A DNA stretch of 64,000 nucleotides from Woeseiaceae bacterium (GCA_011772865.1 WVYQ01000017.1:11720-75719), one strand, 5' to 3'. Shown: positions 18,010-28,415, counted from the stretch's first letter. Notes: generated by a model from the sequence alone, not told the origin. Numbers and translations are program-made.

Positions 18010-19177
18010 AGCGACGAGAATCCTTGTTGTTTCTTTGCTCGCCGTCCTGGCGGGCTGCGCGTCCCCGCCGCAACCGGCGCCGGAGCCGCCGATACCGGAA
18101 GCCGCATCCCCTGAACCGGTCGCGCCCGCGGCGGACTTGCCGGATCCGGAGCCGCCCGAACCGGACAGGCGATCGATGCGCGTCACATTCGCCGCTGTCG
18201 GTGACATGATGCTCGGCACCGATTATCCGGAAAACCACCTGCCTGATGATGACGGCCTGGGGTTCCTGGCAAATGTCGCCCCGGTTCTGTCGGCTGTCGA
18301 CGTCGCCTTCGGCAACCTCGAGGGCGTGCTTGTGGACGGCGGTGAGCCCGCCAAGACATGCAGCAACGCCGGTGCGTGTTACCTGTTCCGCTCACCGACC
18401 CGTTATGCGGCTTACCTGCGCGACGCCGGGTTCGACGTAATGAGCCTTGCAAACAACCACGCGCGCGACTTCGGTGAGGAGGGGCGCAGCTCAACAATGG
18501 ACGCCCTGGCCAACGTCGGGATTCATCACTCCGGCCGGGAAGGCGACTTTGCGGTCTTCGAACACGAGGGCATCAGTATCGCGGTACTGGCCTATGCCGT
18601 TACGAAGAATTCGAACATGCTGCTCGATTATGAACTCGCAGAATCGACAATCTCGGAATTCGCGGCGACACACGACATCGTCATGGTGACGTTCCATGGC
18701 GGCGCAGAAGGCGTTGATGCAACCCACGTGCCGTTCGCCGAGGAAGAATATTTCGGCGAACCGCGCGGTGACGTCGTGATGTTTGCCCGGATGGCCGTCG
18801 ATGCCGGAGCGGATCTCGTCATCGGACATGGCCCTCATGTCGTCCGCGCAATGGAAAATTACAAGGGTCGGCTGATCGCCTACAGCCTCGGCAACTTTGC
18901 GACCTACTACGGCATCAGCGTTGCAGGCATCAAGGGAATCGCGCCGATTCTGATCGCGACACTCGACGGCGCCGGAGAGTTTGTCGAAGGGAAGATTGTC
19001 TCGACGATACAGATTCGTCCGGCCGGGCCGTCGCTGGACCCCGATCGGCGCGCGCTAAAGCTCATGCGTGGCCTGACAGCTGAGGACTTTGGCGATGCGG
19101 GGCTCCACTTCGCAGATGACGGCCGCTTTCATCCGCGAACGGTCGACGTGTGGAGCGGCGCTAGTCCTCAGCCGTGA
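18002..19177 (+). CDS. CapA-family metallophosphatase-like lipoprotein
   Basis: A 391-residue protein starting at GTG 18002, eight bases inside the SPOR gene. It has a lipoprotein signal (LLAVLAGC lipobox, Cys about residue 18) and a Pro/Glu-rich spacer to about residue 60. The CapA/PgsA-type metallophosphatase domain follows: AVGDMMLG near 65, FGNLEG, SLANNHARDFG, VTFHGGAE and IGHGPHVV. The CapA family is linked to poly-gamma-glutamate or envelope polymer synthesis; the actual substrate is unknown. Lipidation would place it in the periplasm. Its 3' end overlaps the opposing ntrX-like gene by 17 bases. Confidence 0.85.
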   Translation: MTRATRILVVSLLAVLAGCASPPQPAPEPPIPEAASPEPVAPAADLPDPEPPEPDRRSMRVTFAAVGDMMLGTDYPENHLPDDDGLGFLANVAPVLSAVDVAFGNLEGVLVDGGEPAKTCSNAGACYLFRSPTRYAAYLRDAGFDVMSLANNHARDFGEEGRSSTMDALANVGIHHSGREGDFAVFEHEGISIAVLAYAVTKNSNMLLDYELAESTISEFAATHDIVMVTFHGGAEGVDATHVPFAEEEYFGEPRGDVVMFARMAVDAGADLVIGHGPHVVRAMENYKGRLIAYSLGNFATYYGISVAGIKGIAPILIATLDGAGEFVEGKIVSTIQIRPAGPSLDPDRRALKLMRGLTAEDFGDAGLHFADDGRFHPRTVDVWSGASPQP

Positions 19178-20528
19178 TGGACCTGAAGTCGACGCCCAGC
19201 GATCGCAGCTTCCTGTAAAGATGCGTACGCTCCATCCCGACACGTTTCGCGAGCCTGCCCACCTTGCCGTCGCACAACACGAGCTGTTGTTGCAGGTATG
19301 CGCGTTCGAAGTGCTCGCGTGCCTCCCTGAGCGGAAGCGATAACAGGTCCTGCTTGACCAGCGGCTCATCGGCTGGTGCGCTGGAGCTGATCTCCTGCTC
19401 GACCTCCTCGAGCGAAATGTCGCTCTCGGAGTCCGTCAACAGGAACCGGCGAACAAGATTCTTGAGTTCGCGCACATTATCCGGCCATGGATAGTTTCTG
19501 AGGCGGTTTTGCGCCGCTACGCTGAAGCGCCGAAACGTAACGCCCTCTGAATCGACGAGTTTGTCAACATAGTAAGCCAGCAATTCGGGAACATCCTCGG
19601 AGTAATCGCGCAGCGGCGGTACCTTGAGCTGCAGCACGGCGAGGTGCGCGACGAGGTCGCGGCGCAGGCTCCCTTTATCGACGAGGGCCTCGTAGTCGGC
19701 GCCGGTGGTCGCCACAACCCTGGCCTCGAGCCTGATGTCCTCGTGCCCATCGACCCTGCGGTACGACCGGTCCTCGAGGGCGGCAAGCAGAATTTTCTGG
19801 GCGGCTTCGCTGAGATCACCCAGGTCGTCGATAACGAGCGTGCCCTTACCCGCCCGCTCGAAAGCGCCCGCCGTGACCCGCGCGTCTGACTGCATCCCGC
19901 ACAGCTGCTCCTCGGCGTTGCTCGGGGACAGCGATGCGGCTGTCACGCTGATCAATGGCTCGTCACCGCGGCGACTCAAACCATGCAGGTAACGCGCAAA
20001 AGCTCCACGGCCGCTGCCAGGCTCGCCGCTGATCAGCACGGACTGATCGTGCCCTGCGTACTGCTGCACCTTCTCTCGCAGCGCCAGCATCAGTTTGCTG
20101 CGGCCGACAGGTGTCAGTATCGGCGGCAACATGCTCCGCGAGCCCGGGGCCTGCTTGCCCGCGGACTCAAGGGCCGCTTCCACGGTACGCAGCAACTTGG
20201 CCAGCGACAGTGGTTTCTCGACAAAATCGAATGCGCCGAGTCTCGTTGCCTCAACTGCCGTATCAACCGTGCCATGGCCCGACATGATGACGACCGGACA
20301 CTTGAGGTCCCCGCTGTCGGACCATTCGCGCAACAGGGTGATTCCGTCCGTATCCGGCATCCAGATGTCGAGCAGTATCAGATCGAATCTTCCATCGGCG
20401 CGCGCCTTGCGGGCCTCTGCCGCATCGGCAGCCGCTGTGACTTTGTATCCTTCGTCGCTCAGGATCTCCTGAATCAGCGCCCGGATATCGGCCTCGTCAT
20501 CGACAACCAGTACATGAGATGCTCTCAC
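19161..20528 (-). CDS. NtrX-like response regulator with degenerate AAA+ domain
   Basis: A 455-residue protein with a receiver domain (phospho-acceptor Asp54 in [11 protein letters not shown], Lys105), a central AAA+ domain and a C-terminal Fis-type HTH ([18 protein letters not shown]). The architecture is that of NtrX/NtrC sigma-54 activators, but the ATPase is degraded. Walker A reads GEPGSGRG (168-175) with Arg in place of Lys, Walker B reads LVIDDLGDL instead of LFLDE, and the sigma-54-contacting GAFTGA loop is absent between residues 207 and 226. The NVRELKN sensor II region remains. It probably does not work as a sigma-54 ATPase. The ATG overlaps the end of the ntrY-like gene by 4 bases. 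Confidence 0.9.
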   Translation of the reverse strand: MRASHVLVVDDEADIRALIQEILSDEGYKVTAAADAAEARKARADGRFDLILLDIWMPDTDGITLLREWSDSGDLKCPVVIMSGHGTVDTAVEATRLGAFDFVEKPLSLAKLLRTVEAALESAGKQAPGSRSMLPPILTPVGRSKLMLALREKVQQYAGHDQSVLISGEPGSGRGAFARYLHGLSRRGDEPLISVTAASLSPSNAEEQLCGMQSDARVTAGAFERAGKGTLVIDDLGDLSEAAQKILLAALEDRSYRRVDGHEDIRLEARVVATTGADYEALVDKGSLRRDLVAHLAVLQLKVPPLRDYSEDVPELLAYYVDKLVDSEGVTFRRFSVAAQNRLRNYPWPDNVRELKNLVRRFLLTDSESDISLEEVEQEISSSAPADEPLVKQDLLSLPLREAREHFERAYLQQQLVLCDGKVGRLAKRVGMERTHLYRKLRSLGVDFRSITAED

Positions 20529-22747
20529 GCTTCCTTCCTCCTCTGTTCAGCGCGCCTGGTCGCTCCCGCGATGATCGCCTCACGCGCTGCCTCGTTGAGC
20601 GGCAACCGAATGCTAATGACTGCGCCGCCCTCTGCATTGTTATAGGCCCGTATCGACCCGATGTGCTCCTCGACAAGTTTCTTCACGATGGCCAGACCCA
20701 GACCGGTGCCCTTCGATTTTGTCGTCACATAGGGATCAAAGACCTGGCTGACAGCGCCTTCCTTGAACCCCGGTCCGTTATCCTCGACCCTTATTTGCAT
20801 CACTTCGACGCCCTCGAATTCGCCGACCCCGACGTGGACGTTTATTCGCCCGTCCCGGGTATTGTCGAGCGCCTCGGTCGCATTACGAATCAGGTTGTGC
20901 AACATCTGGCGCACGCGGCCGATGTCGGCTTCGAGCATTGGCATGCTGGAATCGGACGTCAGCACGATTTCGATGCCGCTCTCCTGGGCTCGATACAGGT
21001 CGACGACCTCGTGCACGAGTTTGTCCATGTCGAACTTGCCGATCTCGATATCGGGCGCCCGCGCATAGTCGCTGAACGCGTTGACCATTTCCTTCATGGC
21101 CTCGACCTGCTGCACGATTGTGTGCGTCGCACGATCGAGAATCTGCGATTCCTCTTTGCTCATCGTATCGAGATACTTGCGCCGCAGGCGCTCGGCTGAC
21201 AACTGGATGGGCGTGAGCGGGTTCTTGATTTCATGGGCGAGCCGCCTGGCGACTTCGCCCCAGGCAGCGTCACGCTGCGCCTGCAGCAGGGCCGTTATGT
21301 CATCGAACACGATGACATAGCCAGCCGCGTGGCTCTCGTCACCGGGCAGCGTGGTACAGGCACAAGTCAACACGCGCCTGCCAACTTCGCCTCGCAAAAC
21401 GATTTGCTCGCGCCAGTCGGTCTCTCCGGCGCCGAGATGAACCTGTGCAACGTCGACGAATTGCTCGAGCAGGGGACTGGCCCTGGCGATGTCGGTGAGC
21501 AGCTCGCCCGTCCGATGCTCGAGGTCTACACCGAGAATCGCACCCGATGCCTGGTTCGCGTTGCGGATGCGCATGTCGTTCTCGAGCGCGAGGACTCCGG
21601 TGGACAGCCTGGCCAGGATGACCTCCAGGTTTGCGCGCTCCGCCTCGACCAGCGCCTGTGACAGGCTCGCTTCCCGCCGTGCCGCGGCAAGCCTCTGTGT
21701 CATGTCGTTGAACGAGCTGATCAGAAATCCGATCTCGTCGCGTGTCGGCGTGGGCAGTCGTGTATCGAAGTCGCCCTCCGCGACAGCGCGAGTGCCGGCA
21801 ACGAGGTCCTGAATTGGCGCCACGAGTCTGCGGGACAGGATGAAAGCGCCGTAGATAGCGGCGAGCAGACTCAGCATCAGAACGACGGTCAGGGTCAGCG
21901 AGAATGTCCCCTTGAGCGGATCGCGCAGGAAGACGAGTTCCTGATACTCGTTATAGGAGTTCTCGACACTGTTGGCCATGCGGGCGAGCCGCTCGGTAAC
22001 CGGGAAATGCGCCTGCAGCACACCGACCGGCTCATTGCGTCCCCGGTACGTGAACAGGACGGCCGTCCGAATCTCGAAGTCCTCGGGATCGAGCGCAACG
22101 TAGGGCCTGTCCTGCTGCATTTGCAACAGCACTTCGTCGGCGAGCGGTCGTGGCAGGCTGGCGCCGGAACTGTCGGAACTCGTCGCAAGAATCTTGTTGT
22201 TGGCCCCATAGATCGTAATCTCACTGGCACCGCTTTCTCGTCGCAGCATGCTGAGTTCGAAGATCAGCTGTCTCTCGCTGACGTCCCTGAGACGTTGTGC
22301 GATCTGCTGCGTCGCGTACAGGTGCTGGCGCATCTGCATCTCGAGTGCCGCACGACTCAGCGCAAGCGCATTTTCGAGGCCTTCCTCGACCTCAACGTTG
22401 AACCACGTATCGATCCCGCGATTGATGAATTGCATTGAGAAATAAAAGACGACGAGCAGCGGCAGCACCGCGAGGCCGACGAACATGCCGACAATGCGGG
22501 CTTTTAGCTTCGCCCCGGGAACATGGGTCCGGTATTCGCGAAGAAGGCGTGCCAGGTTGCCCACGAGGAAAACAAGCAGAACGATAACGCCCGCGATATT
22601 GATTGCGAGAATAACGTTGTGCAGGCGGTCGAAGTCGTCCGAGTTCTGCGCAGTCCGGCTGAGCAGGAACAACGCGACCAGCACCAGGCCTACACCGGTT
22701 GCGGCCAGGATCGTATACGATGCCCGTTTTAGCGTTCTAACAACCAT
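20525..22747 (-). CDS. NtrY-like membrane sensor histidine kinase
   Basis: A 740-residue histidine kinase with two N-terminal membrane helices and a third at about residue 85, a periplasmic sensor stretch and a further helix near 290. HAMP ([23 protein letters not shown]), PAS (about 370-480), HisKA ([14 protein letters not shown], phospho-His) and HATPase ([28 protein letters not shown]) domains follow. This is the NtrY order and size. It would phosphorylate the downstream NtrX-like regulator. NtrYX pairs are tied to nitrogen, redox or envelope control in other bacteria. It overlaps the DUF4390 gene by 19 bases. Confidence 0.92.
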   Translation of the reverse strand: MVVRTLKRASYTILAATGVGLVLVALFLLSRTAQNSDDFDRLHNVILAINIAGVIVLLVFLVGNLARLLREYRTHVPGAKLKARIVGMFVGLAVLPLLVVFYFSMQFINRGIDTWFNVEVEEGLENALALSRAALEMQMRQHLYATQQIAQRLRDVSERQLIFELSMLRRESGASEITIYGANNKILATSSDSSGASLPRPLADEVLLQMQQDRPYVALDPEDFEIRTAVLFTYRGRNEPVGVLQAHFPVTERLARMANSVENSYNEYQELVFLRDPLKGTFSLTLTVVLMLSLLAAIYGAFILSRRLVAPIQDLVAGTRAVAEGDFDTRLPTPTRDEIGFLISSFNDMTQRLAAARREASLSQALVEAERANLEVILARLSTGVLALENDMRIRNANQASGAILGVDLEHRTGELLTDIARASPLLEQFVDVAQVHLGAGETDWREQIVLRGEVGRRVLTCACTTLPGDESHAAGYVIVFDDITALLQAQRDAAWGEVARRLAHEIKNPLTPIQLSAERLRRKYLDTMSKEESQILDRATHTIVQQVEAMKEMVNAFSDYARAPDIEIGKFDMDKLVHEVVDLYRAQESGIEIVLTSDSSMPMLEADIGRVRQMLHNLIRNATEALDNTRDGRINVHVGVGEFEGVEVMQIRVEDNGPGFKEGAVSQVFDPYVTTKSKGTGLGLAIVKKLVEEHIGSIRAYNNAEGGAVISIRLPLNEAAREAIIAGATRRAEQRRKEA

Positions 22748-23334
22748 TCATACCATTCGCTCTGCAATTGCCACTCGCTGCGCCAGAACAACAAGAGCCT
22801 GAGCGGTGCCGGATACTGCTGCGTCTGGAGCATGGCACGCAGCCGCGCCCGGTAATTGTCTCCGGGTTCCAGCAGCGTGTCATCGATGACGGGCAGGCCC
22901 TGCACACGGCCCAGGTTGTTAAGCGCCGAGTAAAGTGTCGCGAAGGAATCCTGGTCACCGCTGTTCGTGTTCCTGACGATGTATCTCTGGCTCAGTGGCC
23001 GATACTCGAGCTCGAAACGCACCGCAAGCTCGGCTTCGGAGTCATCCCACCAGAATCGCCGGTCTCGAATAAGCTGCAGCTGCAACTCGATCACGAGCGG
23101 CACGCCGCTCGACAATGCTTCGAGCGCCTCGCTGGAAAGAACCAGCTGCAGGCGAGCATCGAGCGCGTGCACGCCCCCGATGAGCCGCGTTGATGCGGAA
23201 CGAACCTCGAAGTAGCCGGGGCGCTCGAGTCTATCCTGGCCCAGGCCGGGCTCGGCCAGGAGCCCGGCCAGCAAGAGCAAGACAGCTGCGAGAGCCGTTT
23301 TCCTGCCGGGCTTTTCGAATCGTGCACGTGACAT
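22729..23334 (-). CDS. DUF4390 domain-containing exported protein
   Basis: A 201-residue protein with a signal peptide (hydrophobic residues 13-28, ending L-G-Q-D). The mature part is rich in beta-strands: [31 protein letters not shown], and a conserved WR.EW.L..EWYEW tail. DUF4390 genes are regularly found between rsmB and an NtrYX pair in beta- and gammaproteobacteria, as here. A role with the membrane kinase NtrY is plausible but unproven. It lies 8 bases downstream of rsmB and overlaps ntrY by 19 bases. Confidence 0.85.
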   Translation of the reverse strand: MSRARFEKPGRKTALAAVLLLLAGLLAEPGLGQDRLERPGYFEVRSASTRLIGGVHALDARLQLVLSSEALEALSSGVPLVIELQLQLIRDRRFWWDDSEAELAVRFELEYRPLSQRYIVRNTNSGDQDSFATLYSALNNLGRVQGLPVIDDTLLEPGDNYRARLRAMLQTQQYPAPLRLLLFWRSEWQLQSEWYEWLLER

Positions 23335-23342
23335 GGTTTTCT

Positions 23343-24671
23343 TCAGCAGACCTTCACCAGGCCCGCGTAGTAGAAACCGTCCATCCCTGCCGTTCCCGGC
23401 AGGATCTGGTAGCCGCAGGCCTTGTCCCGCATTAGATCGCGGATGTTGTAATCTTGCAACACGTTGTCCTCCCGGGCATCCGGCGTCCTCGCGAGAAAGC
23501 CGCTCACCACGCCATCATTTTCGGCTGCCAGCACCGAGCAGGTTACGTACAAAAGCCGCCCGCCCGGCAGCAGCATCGGCCACAGCGCATCCAGCAGCGC
23601 ACCCTGCACGGCGGAGAGATCTTCGATATCGCTGGCCCGGCGCAGGTGCTTGATATCCGGGTGGCGCCGGATCACTCCGCTCGCCGAGCACGGCGCGTCG
23701 AGCAAAATGGCCGCGAACGGTTCCTGATCCCACCACTCATCAGGTTTCGATGCATCGCCGGCGATAAGGGTTGCATCGAGACCCAGGCGTGCGAGGTTGT
23801 CGGCTACGTCCTCAAGCCGGGTCGCATCCCTGTCTATCGCCGTCACATCGATATCCGTGCCGCCGAGTTCGAGGATGTGGCCGGTCTTTCCGCCCGGAGC
23901 GGCGCAAGCGTCGAGGACGCGGCCCGTTACGCCATCGAGCAAGCACGGGGCTGCAATCTGGGCCGCGGCATCCTGAACCGACACATCACCATCCGCAAAT
24001 CCGGGCAGCACATCGACGGGCTGCGGCCCCACGAGCCGCAAGGCCTGGGGTATTCCATCCAACAGTTGGCCCTCGATGCCGACTTCCTCCAGCCGCTTCG
24101 CATATTCAGCAGCCGAACCGCGGGACGCGTTTGCGCGCAGCCACATCGGTGCGCGCTCGTTGTTCGCGGCGACAATCTCGCGCCAGTCATCCGGCCAGTC
24201 TTTCCTGAGCGCCTCCAGGATCCAGCCCGGATGATCGTTTGCCGCCTCGTCGTGAGACGGCAGGTTCTCGAAAATTCGGTCGCGCAATGCTCGCCTCAGG
24301 ATCGCGTTGACGAGCGGTGCGAGTTTCGGGCGCCGCAGAGTGCGAGCCGCTTCGACGGTCTGCGAGACAACGGCATGATCGGGAATGCGGGTTTCGCTCA
24401 ATTGATAAAGACCGACCGCAAGGAGTTCCTTAATGACGCTGTCCCGCGGCCGCAGGGGCCTGTCCAACAGTGCTCCGACCCAATGCATCAGTCGCCAGTG
24501 GCGGCGGAGAACGCCGTAGCCGAGCAGCTTGAGCAATGCCTGATCCTCGGCCGCGACCCGATCTTCCCGGGCCCTGAGAGCAGTATCGAGTGAGCGACCG
24601 CCCTTGACGACGTCGTCAACGATTTCCGCAGCTGTCGCCCGCAGCCTCGCCCCCCGCTTGATATTGCTCAC
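23343..24671 (-). CDS. rsmB: 16S rRNA m5C967 methyltransferase RsmB
   Basis: A 442-residue SAM-dependent RNA methyltransferase (Sun/RsmB). It has the N-terminal NusB-like domain (residues 1-150), the SAM site DACAAPGGKTGHILELG, the PCS motif in LLDAPCSASGVIRRHPD and the second catalytic Cys in LLYVTCSVLAAEND. It methylates C967 of 16S rRNA. It starts with GTG at 24671, overlapping the fmt stop (GTGA). Length is the same as in E. coli (429) within a few residues. Confidence 0.95.
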   Translation of the reverse strand: MSNIKRGARLRATAAEIVDDVVKGGRSLDTALRAREDRVAAEDQALLKLLGYGVLRRHWRLMHWVGALLDRPLRPRDSVIKELLAVGLYQLSETRIPDHAVVSQTVEAARTLRRPKLAPLVNAILRRALRDRIFENLPSHDEAANDHPGWILEALRKDWPDDWREIVAANNERAPMWLRANASRGSAAEYAKRLEEVGIEGQLLDGIPQALRLVGPQPVDVLPGFADGDVSVQDAAAQIAAPCLLDGVTGRVLDACAAPGGKTGHILELGGTDIDVTAIDRDATRLEDVADNLARLGLDATLIAGDASKPDEWWDQEPFAAILLDAPCSASGVIRRHPDIKHLRRASDIEDLSAVQGALLDALWPMLLPGGRLLYVTCSVLAAENDGVVSGFLARTPDAREDNVLQDYNIRDLMRDKACGYQILPGTAGMDGFYYAGLVKVC

Positions 24672-25597
24672 AACTGCCGGCCGGCCAGGTCTATCTGCGA
24701 TGAAAATTCGGCCGCAGTGACGGGCCGTTTGCCGGGCCGCTGCAAGGTCTCCAGTTTCAAAACCCCTTCGCCGCAGGAGATGTCAATGCCATCCGGTCCC
24801 GCCGCAATTACCGTACCGGCGGGCGCGTCCACGCCCGCCTGGCTTTGCGCCGCCCAGCATTTGATGCGCTCATCCCCGATCATGAACCAGGCCCCCGGCA
24901 CCGGGTTGAATGCGCGCACCCTGCGCACCAGGTCGATGGCCGGCTCGTGCCAGTCGAGCATCGCATCGGCAGGTTTGACCTTCGGCGCATAGGTCGCCAG
25001 GTCGTCTTCTTGTGGCTTGGCCGCCAGCTTCCCGGCAATGATTTCGTCAAGGTGTTGTACGAGCAGTTCGGACCCCGCCGCAGCCAGCCGGTCATGGAGC
25101 TCGCCGGCCGTTTCCCGCTCTCCGATAGCCATTGCCCGGCAGACAAATACCGGCCCCGTGTCGAGACCTGCTTCCATGGCCATCAGGCAGACGCCGCTTT
25201 CATCGTCTCCCGCGAGGATTGCCGCCTGTATTGGCGCGGCGCCACGCCATCGGGGCAACAGCGATGCATGGACATTGAGGCACCCCATGCGGGGAATATC
25301 GAGCACCGACCGCGGGAGAATCAGCCCATAAGCCGCGACGATCATGATGTCGGGCCGCAGGGCCTCGAGGGCGACGACCGACCCCTCGTCCTTGAGCGTC
25401 GCCGGCTGCAGGATCGGAACATCGTGTGCCAGTGCGACCTGTTTTACCGGGCTCGCCGTCAGGTTCTTGCCGCGACCTGCAGGGCGATCCGGCTGAGTCA
25501 GCACCGCGCATGGAACCCGCCCGCTATCGATCAGCGCCAGAAGCGACGCCGCCGCGAACTCCGGTGTGCCGGCGAAGATGATGCGCGGTGTCGTCAT
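24668..25597 (-). CDS. fmt: Methionyl-tRNA formyltransferase
   Basis: A 309-residue enzyme that formylates Met-tRNAfMet using 10-formyl-THF for translation initiation. It has IIFAGTPEFAAASL at the N-terminus, the GRGKNLTASPVKQ loop, and the catalytic region with Asn/His/Asp (LNVHASLLPRWRGAAPIQ). The C-terminal OB-like domain follows residue 205. ATG 25597 (MTTPRI) is preferred to the in-frame ATG at 25621 because homology begins there. It is in an operon with def upstream and rsmB downstream. Confidence 0.96.
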   Translation of the reverse strand: MTTPRIIFAGTPEFAAASLLALIDSGRVPCAVLTQPDRPAGRGKNLTASPVKQVALAHDVPILQPATLKDEGSVVALEALRPDIMIVAAYGLILPRSVLDIPRMGCLNVHASLLPRWRGAAPIQAAILAGDDESGVCLMAMEAGLDTGPVFVCRAMAIGERETAGELHDRLAAAGSELLVQHLDEIIAGKLAAKPQEDDLATYAPKVKPADAMLDWHEPAIDLVRRVRAFNPVPGAWFMIGDERIKCWAAQSQAGVDAPAGTVIAAGPDGIDISCGEGVLKLETLQRPGKRPVTAAEFSSQIDLAGRQL

Positions 25598-25627
25598 TGC
25601 GAAACGGGCCGCTTGCCACACGGCACC

Positions 25628-26149
25628 CTACAAAGCGACCGCGTCCGGGCTGCGGTGACGTTGCCCCTTGACGAGCTTTTTCCGGATACGCATACGCTTG
25701 GCTTCAGACAGATAGTCGACGAATAACTTGCCCTCGAGATGATCCATCTCGTGCTGTATGCAGACAGCCAAAAGGCCGTGGGCCTCCATTTCCTGCTCAT
25801 CACCATTGCGATCGAGGTAACGAACCCGGATATGCTCGGCGCGTTTGACCTCTTCGAAGTAACCGGGCACGGACAGACAGCCTTCCTCGGTTACGGTGAC
25901 CCCGTCTTTTTCGACAATCACGGGATTGATCAGGACATGCGGATCGCTCCTGTCGGCCGTCACATCCGTAACCAGCAGGCGCTTGTGCACGTCGACCTGT
26001 GTCGCAGCCAGCCCGATACCCGGGGCCGAATACATCGTTTCGAACATGTCTTCGATCAGTGTGCGAAGCTCATCGTCCACCGACTCGACCGTCTGGGCCC
26101 TGATTCTGAGCCGCGGGTCCGGGAACTCCAAAATCGTCAGTTTTGCCAT
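25628..26149 (-). CDS. def: Peptide deformylase
   Basis: A 173-residue metalloprotease that removes N-formyl groups from nascent proteins. All three motifs are intact: [18 protein letters not shown] (metal-binding Cys) and QHEMDHLEG (two His ligands and catalytic Glu). Length matches E. coli Def (169). It heads the minus-strand def-fmt-rsmB-DUF4390-ntrY-ntrX run and is divergent from the LysM gene across a 235-base AT-rich gap. Confidence 0.97.
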   Translation of the reverse strand: MAKLTILEFPDPRLRIRAQTVESVDDELRTLIEDMFETMYSAPGIGLAATQVDVHKRLLVTDVTADRSDPHVLINPVIVEKDGVTVTEEGCLSVPGYFEEVKRAEHIRVRYLDRNGDEQEMEAHGLLAVCIQHEMDHLEGKLFVDYLSEAKRMRIRKKLVKGQRHRSPDAVAL

Positions 26150-26211
26150 AATTTCTTTAAGGTAAATCCTTGGGTAATTCGTGTAAAGTGCCTGAAAAGT
26201 GACCTAAATGT

Positions 26212-26241
26212 TTGACTTTATTGAATAAGATGACAGACAAT
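26212..26241 (+). promoter_or_regulatory. Candidate promoter for the LysM gene
   Basis: TTGACT (26212-26217) and GACAAT (26236-26241) are separated by 18 bases within the AT-rich, 235-base def/LysM divergent gap. This would give a leader of about 135 bases before the ATG at 26385. An alternative -10, TATTAT at 26325-26330, lacks a good -35. I see no small ORF or clear RNA structure in the rest of the gap. Confidence 0.3.
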
Positions 26242-26384
26242 GCCGCCAGAAATTCCGCCTTTTTCGAGGTGTTTGCGACCGGAAATGTGACGTAATTAGC
26301 AGTCTCGGCCGCACCGGAACGACATATTATAGCAATGCCAAAAAAGCCACAGGTCCTGGACCTTGACTGGAGCACGAGGAAACC

Positions 26385-27440
26385 ATGTCCCTCAGCAAAT
26401 ATCACCTGAATAGCCGCTTCCGGATGATCGCGGTCGCATTTGTCGCATCGCTCACGCTAGGCACGCTCACCGCGTTTTCGCAGGGCAGTGTGCCACTCGC
26501 TCAAGATGCGCCCGATCAGTACACGGTCCAGGAAGGGGACACCCTTTGGGACATCGCTGCAACGTTTCTCCGGGATCCTTGGTATTGGCCCGAAATCTGG
26601 TATATCAATCCCCAGGTCGAAAATCCGCACCTTATTTATCCGGGTGACGTGCTCGCTCTCGTCTACATCGACGGCGCACCACGAGTCACCGTCGGACAGG
26701 CATCGAGCTACCGACTTTCGCCCGAAGCTCGTGTGACGCCGCTGACAGAAGCCATCACGAGCATTTCATACGACTCCGTGTCGGCGTTTCTGAGCCGCGG
26801 CGTGGTCATCGAGCGCGGCGAAGTCAACAACCTGCCTTACTTGCTGGCAACCAAAGGCGACCACCTCGTCGCAGCCGCGGGCAACATCATTTACGTTCGC
26901 GGCACGGGCGCACAGCCCGGTGAGCGCTTCAACGTTGTCAAAATCGGCGACAAGCTCATCGATCCGGAAACCAACGACCTGATCGGCTACCAGGGCATCG
27001 AGATCGGGGAAGGTACGATTCGCACGAGCGGTGACCCTGCCTCGATGGCGCTCGTCACGTCCAAGCAGGAAGCCAAGCAAGGCGACCGGCTGATTCCGAC
27101 GGCCGTCGAGGTACCACTGAACTTCTTCCCGAAGGCGCCATCGAGCAACATCGACGGTCAGATCATCGCCGTAGTCGGCGGCGTCACGCAGATCGGCCAG
27201 TACCAGGTCGTGGTCCTGAACCGGGGTTCGAACCATGGCCTCGGCGTCGGTGACGTATTGAGCGTCTGGCAGCGCGGTCCCACGGTCCGCGATCACGTCG
27301 AGGGCGGCAGCGTCCGTCTTCCCGATGAGCAGGCCGGAACAGTCATGGTGTTCAAGGTTTATGACCGTATCGGCTACGGGCTCGTTATGGAGGCTACGAA
27401 TGCCATCCATACAGAGGACTACGTTCGCAACCCGACCTGA
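26385..27440 (+). CDS. LysM peptidoglycan-binding domain protein
   Basis: A 351-residue exported protein with a signal peptide (basic start, hydrophobic residues 13-31) and one LysM domain at about residues 45-95 (YTVQEGDTLWDIAATFL ... NPHLIYPGDVLALV), which binds glycan strands. The remaining ~250 residues are a beta-rich region of unknown function. Similar genes sit upstream of dprA in many gammaproteobacteria. It is followed by a strong intrinsic terminator. Confidence 0.88.
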   Translation: MSLSKYHLNSRFRMIAVAFVASLTLGTLTAFSQGSVPLAQDAPDQYTVQEGDTLWDIAATFLRDPWYWPEIWYINPQVENPHLIYPGDVLALVYIDGAPRVTVGQASSYRLSPEARVTPLTEAITSISYDSVSAFLSRGVVIERGEVNNLPYLLATKGDHLVAAAGNIIYVRGTGAQPGERFNVVKIGDKLIDPETNDLIGYQGIEIGEGTIRTSGDPASMALVTSKQEAKQGDRLIPTAVEVPLNFFPKAPSSNIDGQIIAVVGGVTQIGQYQVVVLNRGSNHGLGVGDVLSVWQRGPTVRDHVEGGSVRLPDEQAGTVMVFKVYDRIGYGLVMEATNAIHTEDYVRNPT

Positions 27441-27465
27441 TTTTCAGTTTCGTATTCAGTTAAAG

Positions 27466-27492
27466 ACGGCGCTTTCGAGCGCCGTTTTTTTT
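27466..27492 (+). terminator. Rho-independent terminator after the LysM gene
   Basis: A GC-rich hairpin with arms ACGGCGCT and AGCGCCGT around a UUCG-type loop (ttcg) is followed directly by a run of eight T. This is a textbook intrinsic terminator. It ends only about 11 bases before the dprA start codon. Confidence 0.9.
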
Positions 27493-27503
27493 AGACTGTC
27501 CAG

Positions 27504-28415
27504 ATGGATGACGAATGGCTGAGATCGGTCGACAACCACATCTTGTCCAGGGGTGGCCCGAACTTTCCGGAATTGCTTGAAAGAATTCCGCGGCCACCGG
27601 ATCGCCTGTATGTCAAAGGCGACCCGGACCTGTTGCATATGCCGGCCCTGGCTATTGTCGGCAGCCGCAACCCAACCGAGGCCGGCCGCCGGACGGCCTA
27701 CGAGTTTGCGCGGCATCTCGGCGCTGCCGGATTCTGTATCGTCAGCGGGCTCGCGGAAGGTATCGACACGGCCGCGCATCGCGGAGCGCTCGACGCCGGC
27801 GCGGCGACGGTCGCATTCCTCGGTCACGGTATCGATCGTGTCTATCCTTCTTCGAATCTCGACCTCGCCCACGAGATAGCTGCAAACGGCGCCCTCGCGA
27901 CCGAGTTCCCGCTTGGCACACATCCTGACAAATCACATTTCCCACAACGCAATCGCCTGATCAGCGGTATGAGCCTCGGCACGCTCGTCGTTGAGGCTGC
28001 AAGGCGAAGCGGTTCGCTGATTACGGCGCGGCTCGCTGGAGAGCAAGGTCGCGAAGTATTCGCAGTCCCGGGCTCTATCCATAATCCGCTGGCCCGTGGT
28101 TGCCATAAGCTGATTCGCCAGGGAGCCAAACTGGTCGAGACGGCCGAGGACATCGTTGCCGAGATCGCGCCACTATGCACACACCTCCTGCAAACCTCTT
28201 TGGAATCAACGACGAAGGAAGAGCTTCCCGAGCATGATGACGAAGAGTATCGGCACCTCAGAAAACACCTGGGCCACGACCCGGTCAGCGTGGATGAGCT
28301 CGCGGAAAATTCCGGTTTGACGATTGATCAGGTTTCATCCATGCTTCTGATCCTGGAGCTGGAAGGAATTGTTGAATCACAGTCCGGTGGACGTTATTCG
28401 CTACTCGCCCGCTAA
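27504..28415 (+). CDS. dprA: DNA processing protein DprA, lacking the N-terminal SAM domain
   Basis: A 303-residue DprA/Smf: Rossmann core with ALAIVGSRNPTEAGRR, SGLAEGIDTAAHRGAL, NRLISGMSLGTLVVEAA and RSGSLITARLA, plus a C-terminal winged-helix domain (about 240-300). DprA loads RecA on incoming single-stranded DNA during transformation. The family is usually 360-380 residues; here the protein starts right at the linker before the Rossmann fold, so the N-terminal SAM-like domain (~65 residues) is missing. The start lies about 11 bases after a strong terminator, leaving almost no room for its own promoter. Confidence 0.9.
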   Translation: MDDEWLRSVDNHILSRGGPNFPELLERIPRPPDRLYVKGDPDLLHMPALAIVGSRNPTEAGRRTAYEFARHLGAAGFCIVSGLAEGIDTAAHRGALDAGAATVAFLGHGIDRVYPSSNLDLAHEIAANGALATEFPLGTHPDKSHFPQRNRLISGMSLGTLVVEAARRSGSLITARLAGEQGREVFAVPGSIHNPLARGCHKLIRQGAKLVETAEDIVAEIAPLCTHLLQTSLESTTKEELPEHDDEEYRHLRKHLGHDPVSVDELAENSGLTIDQVSSMLLILELEGIVESQSGGRYSLLAR

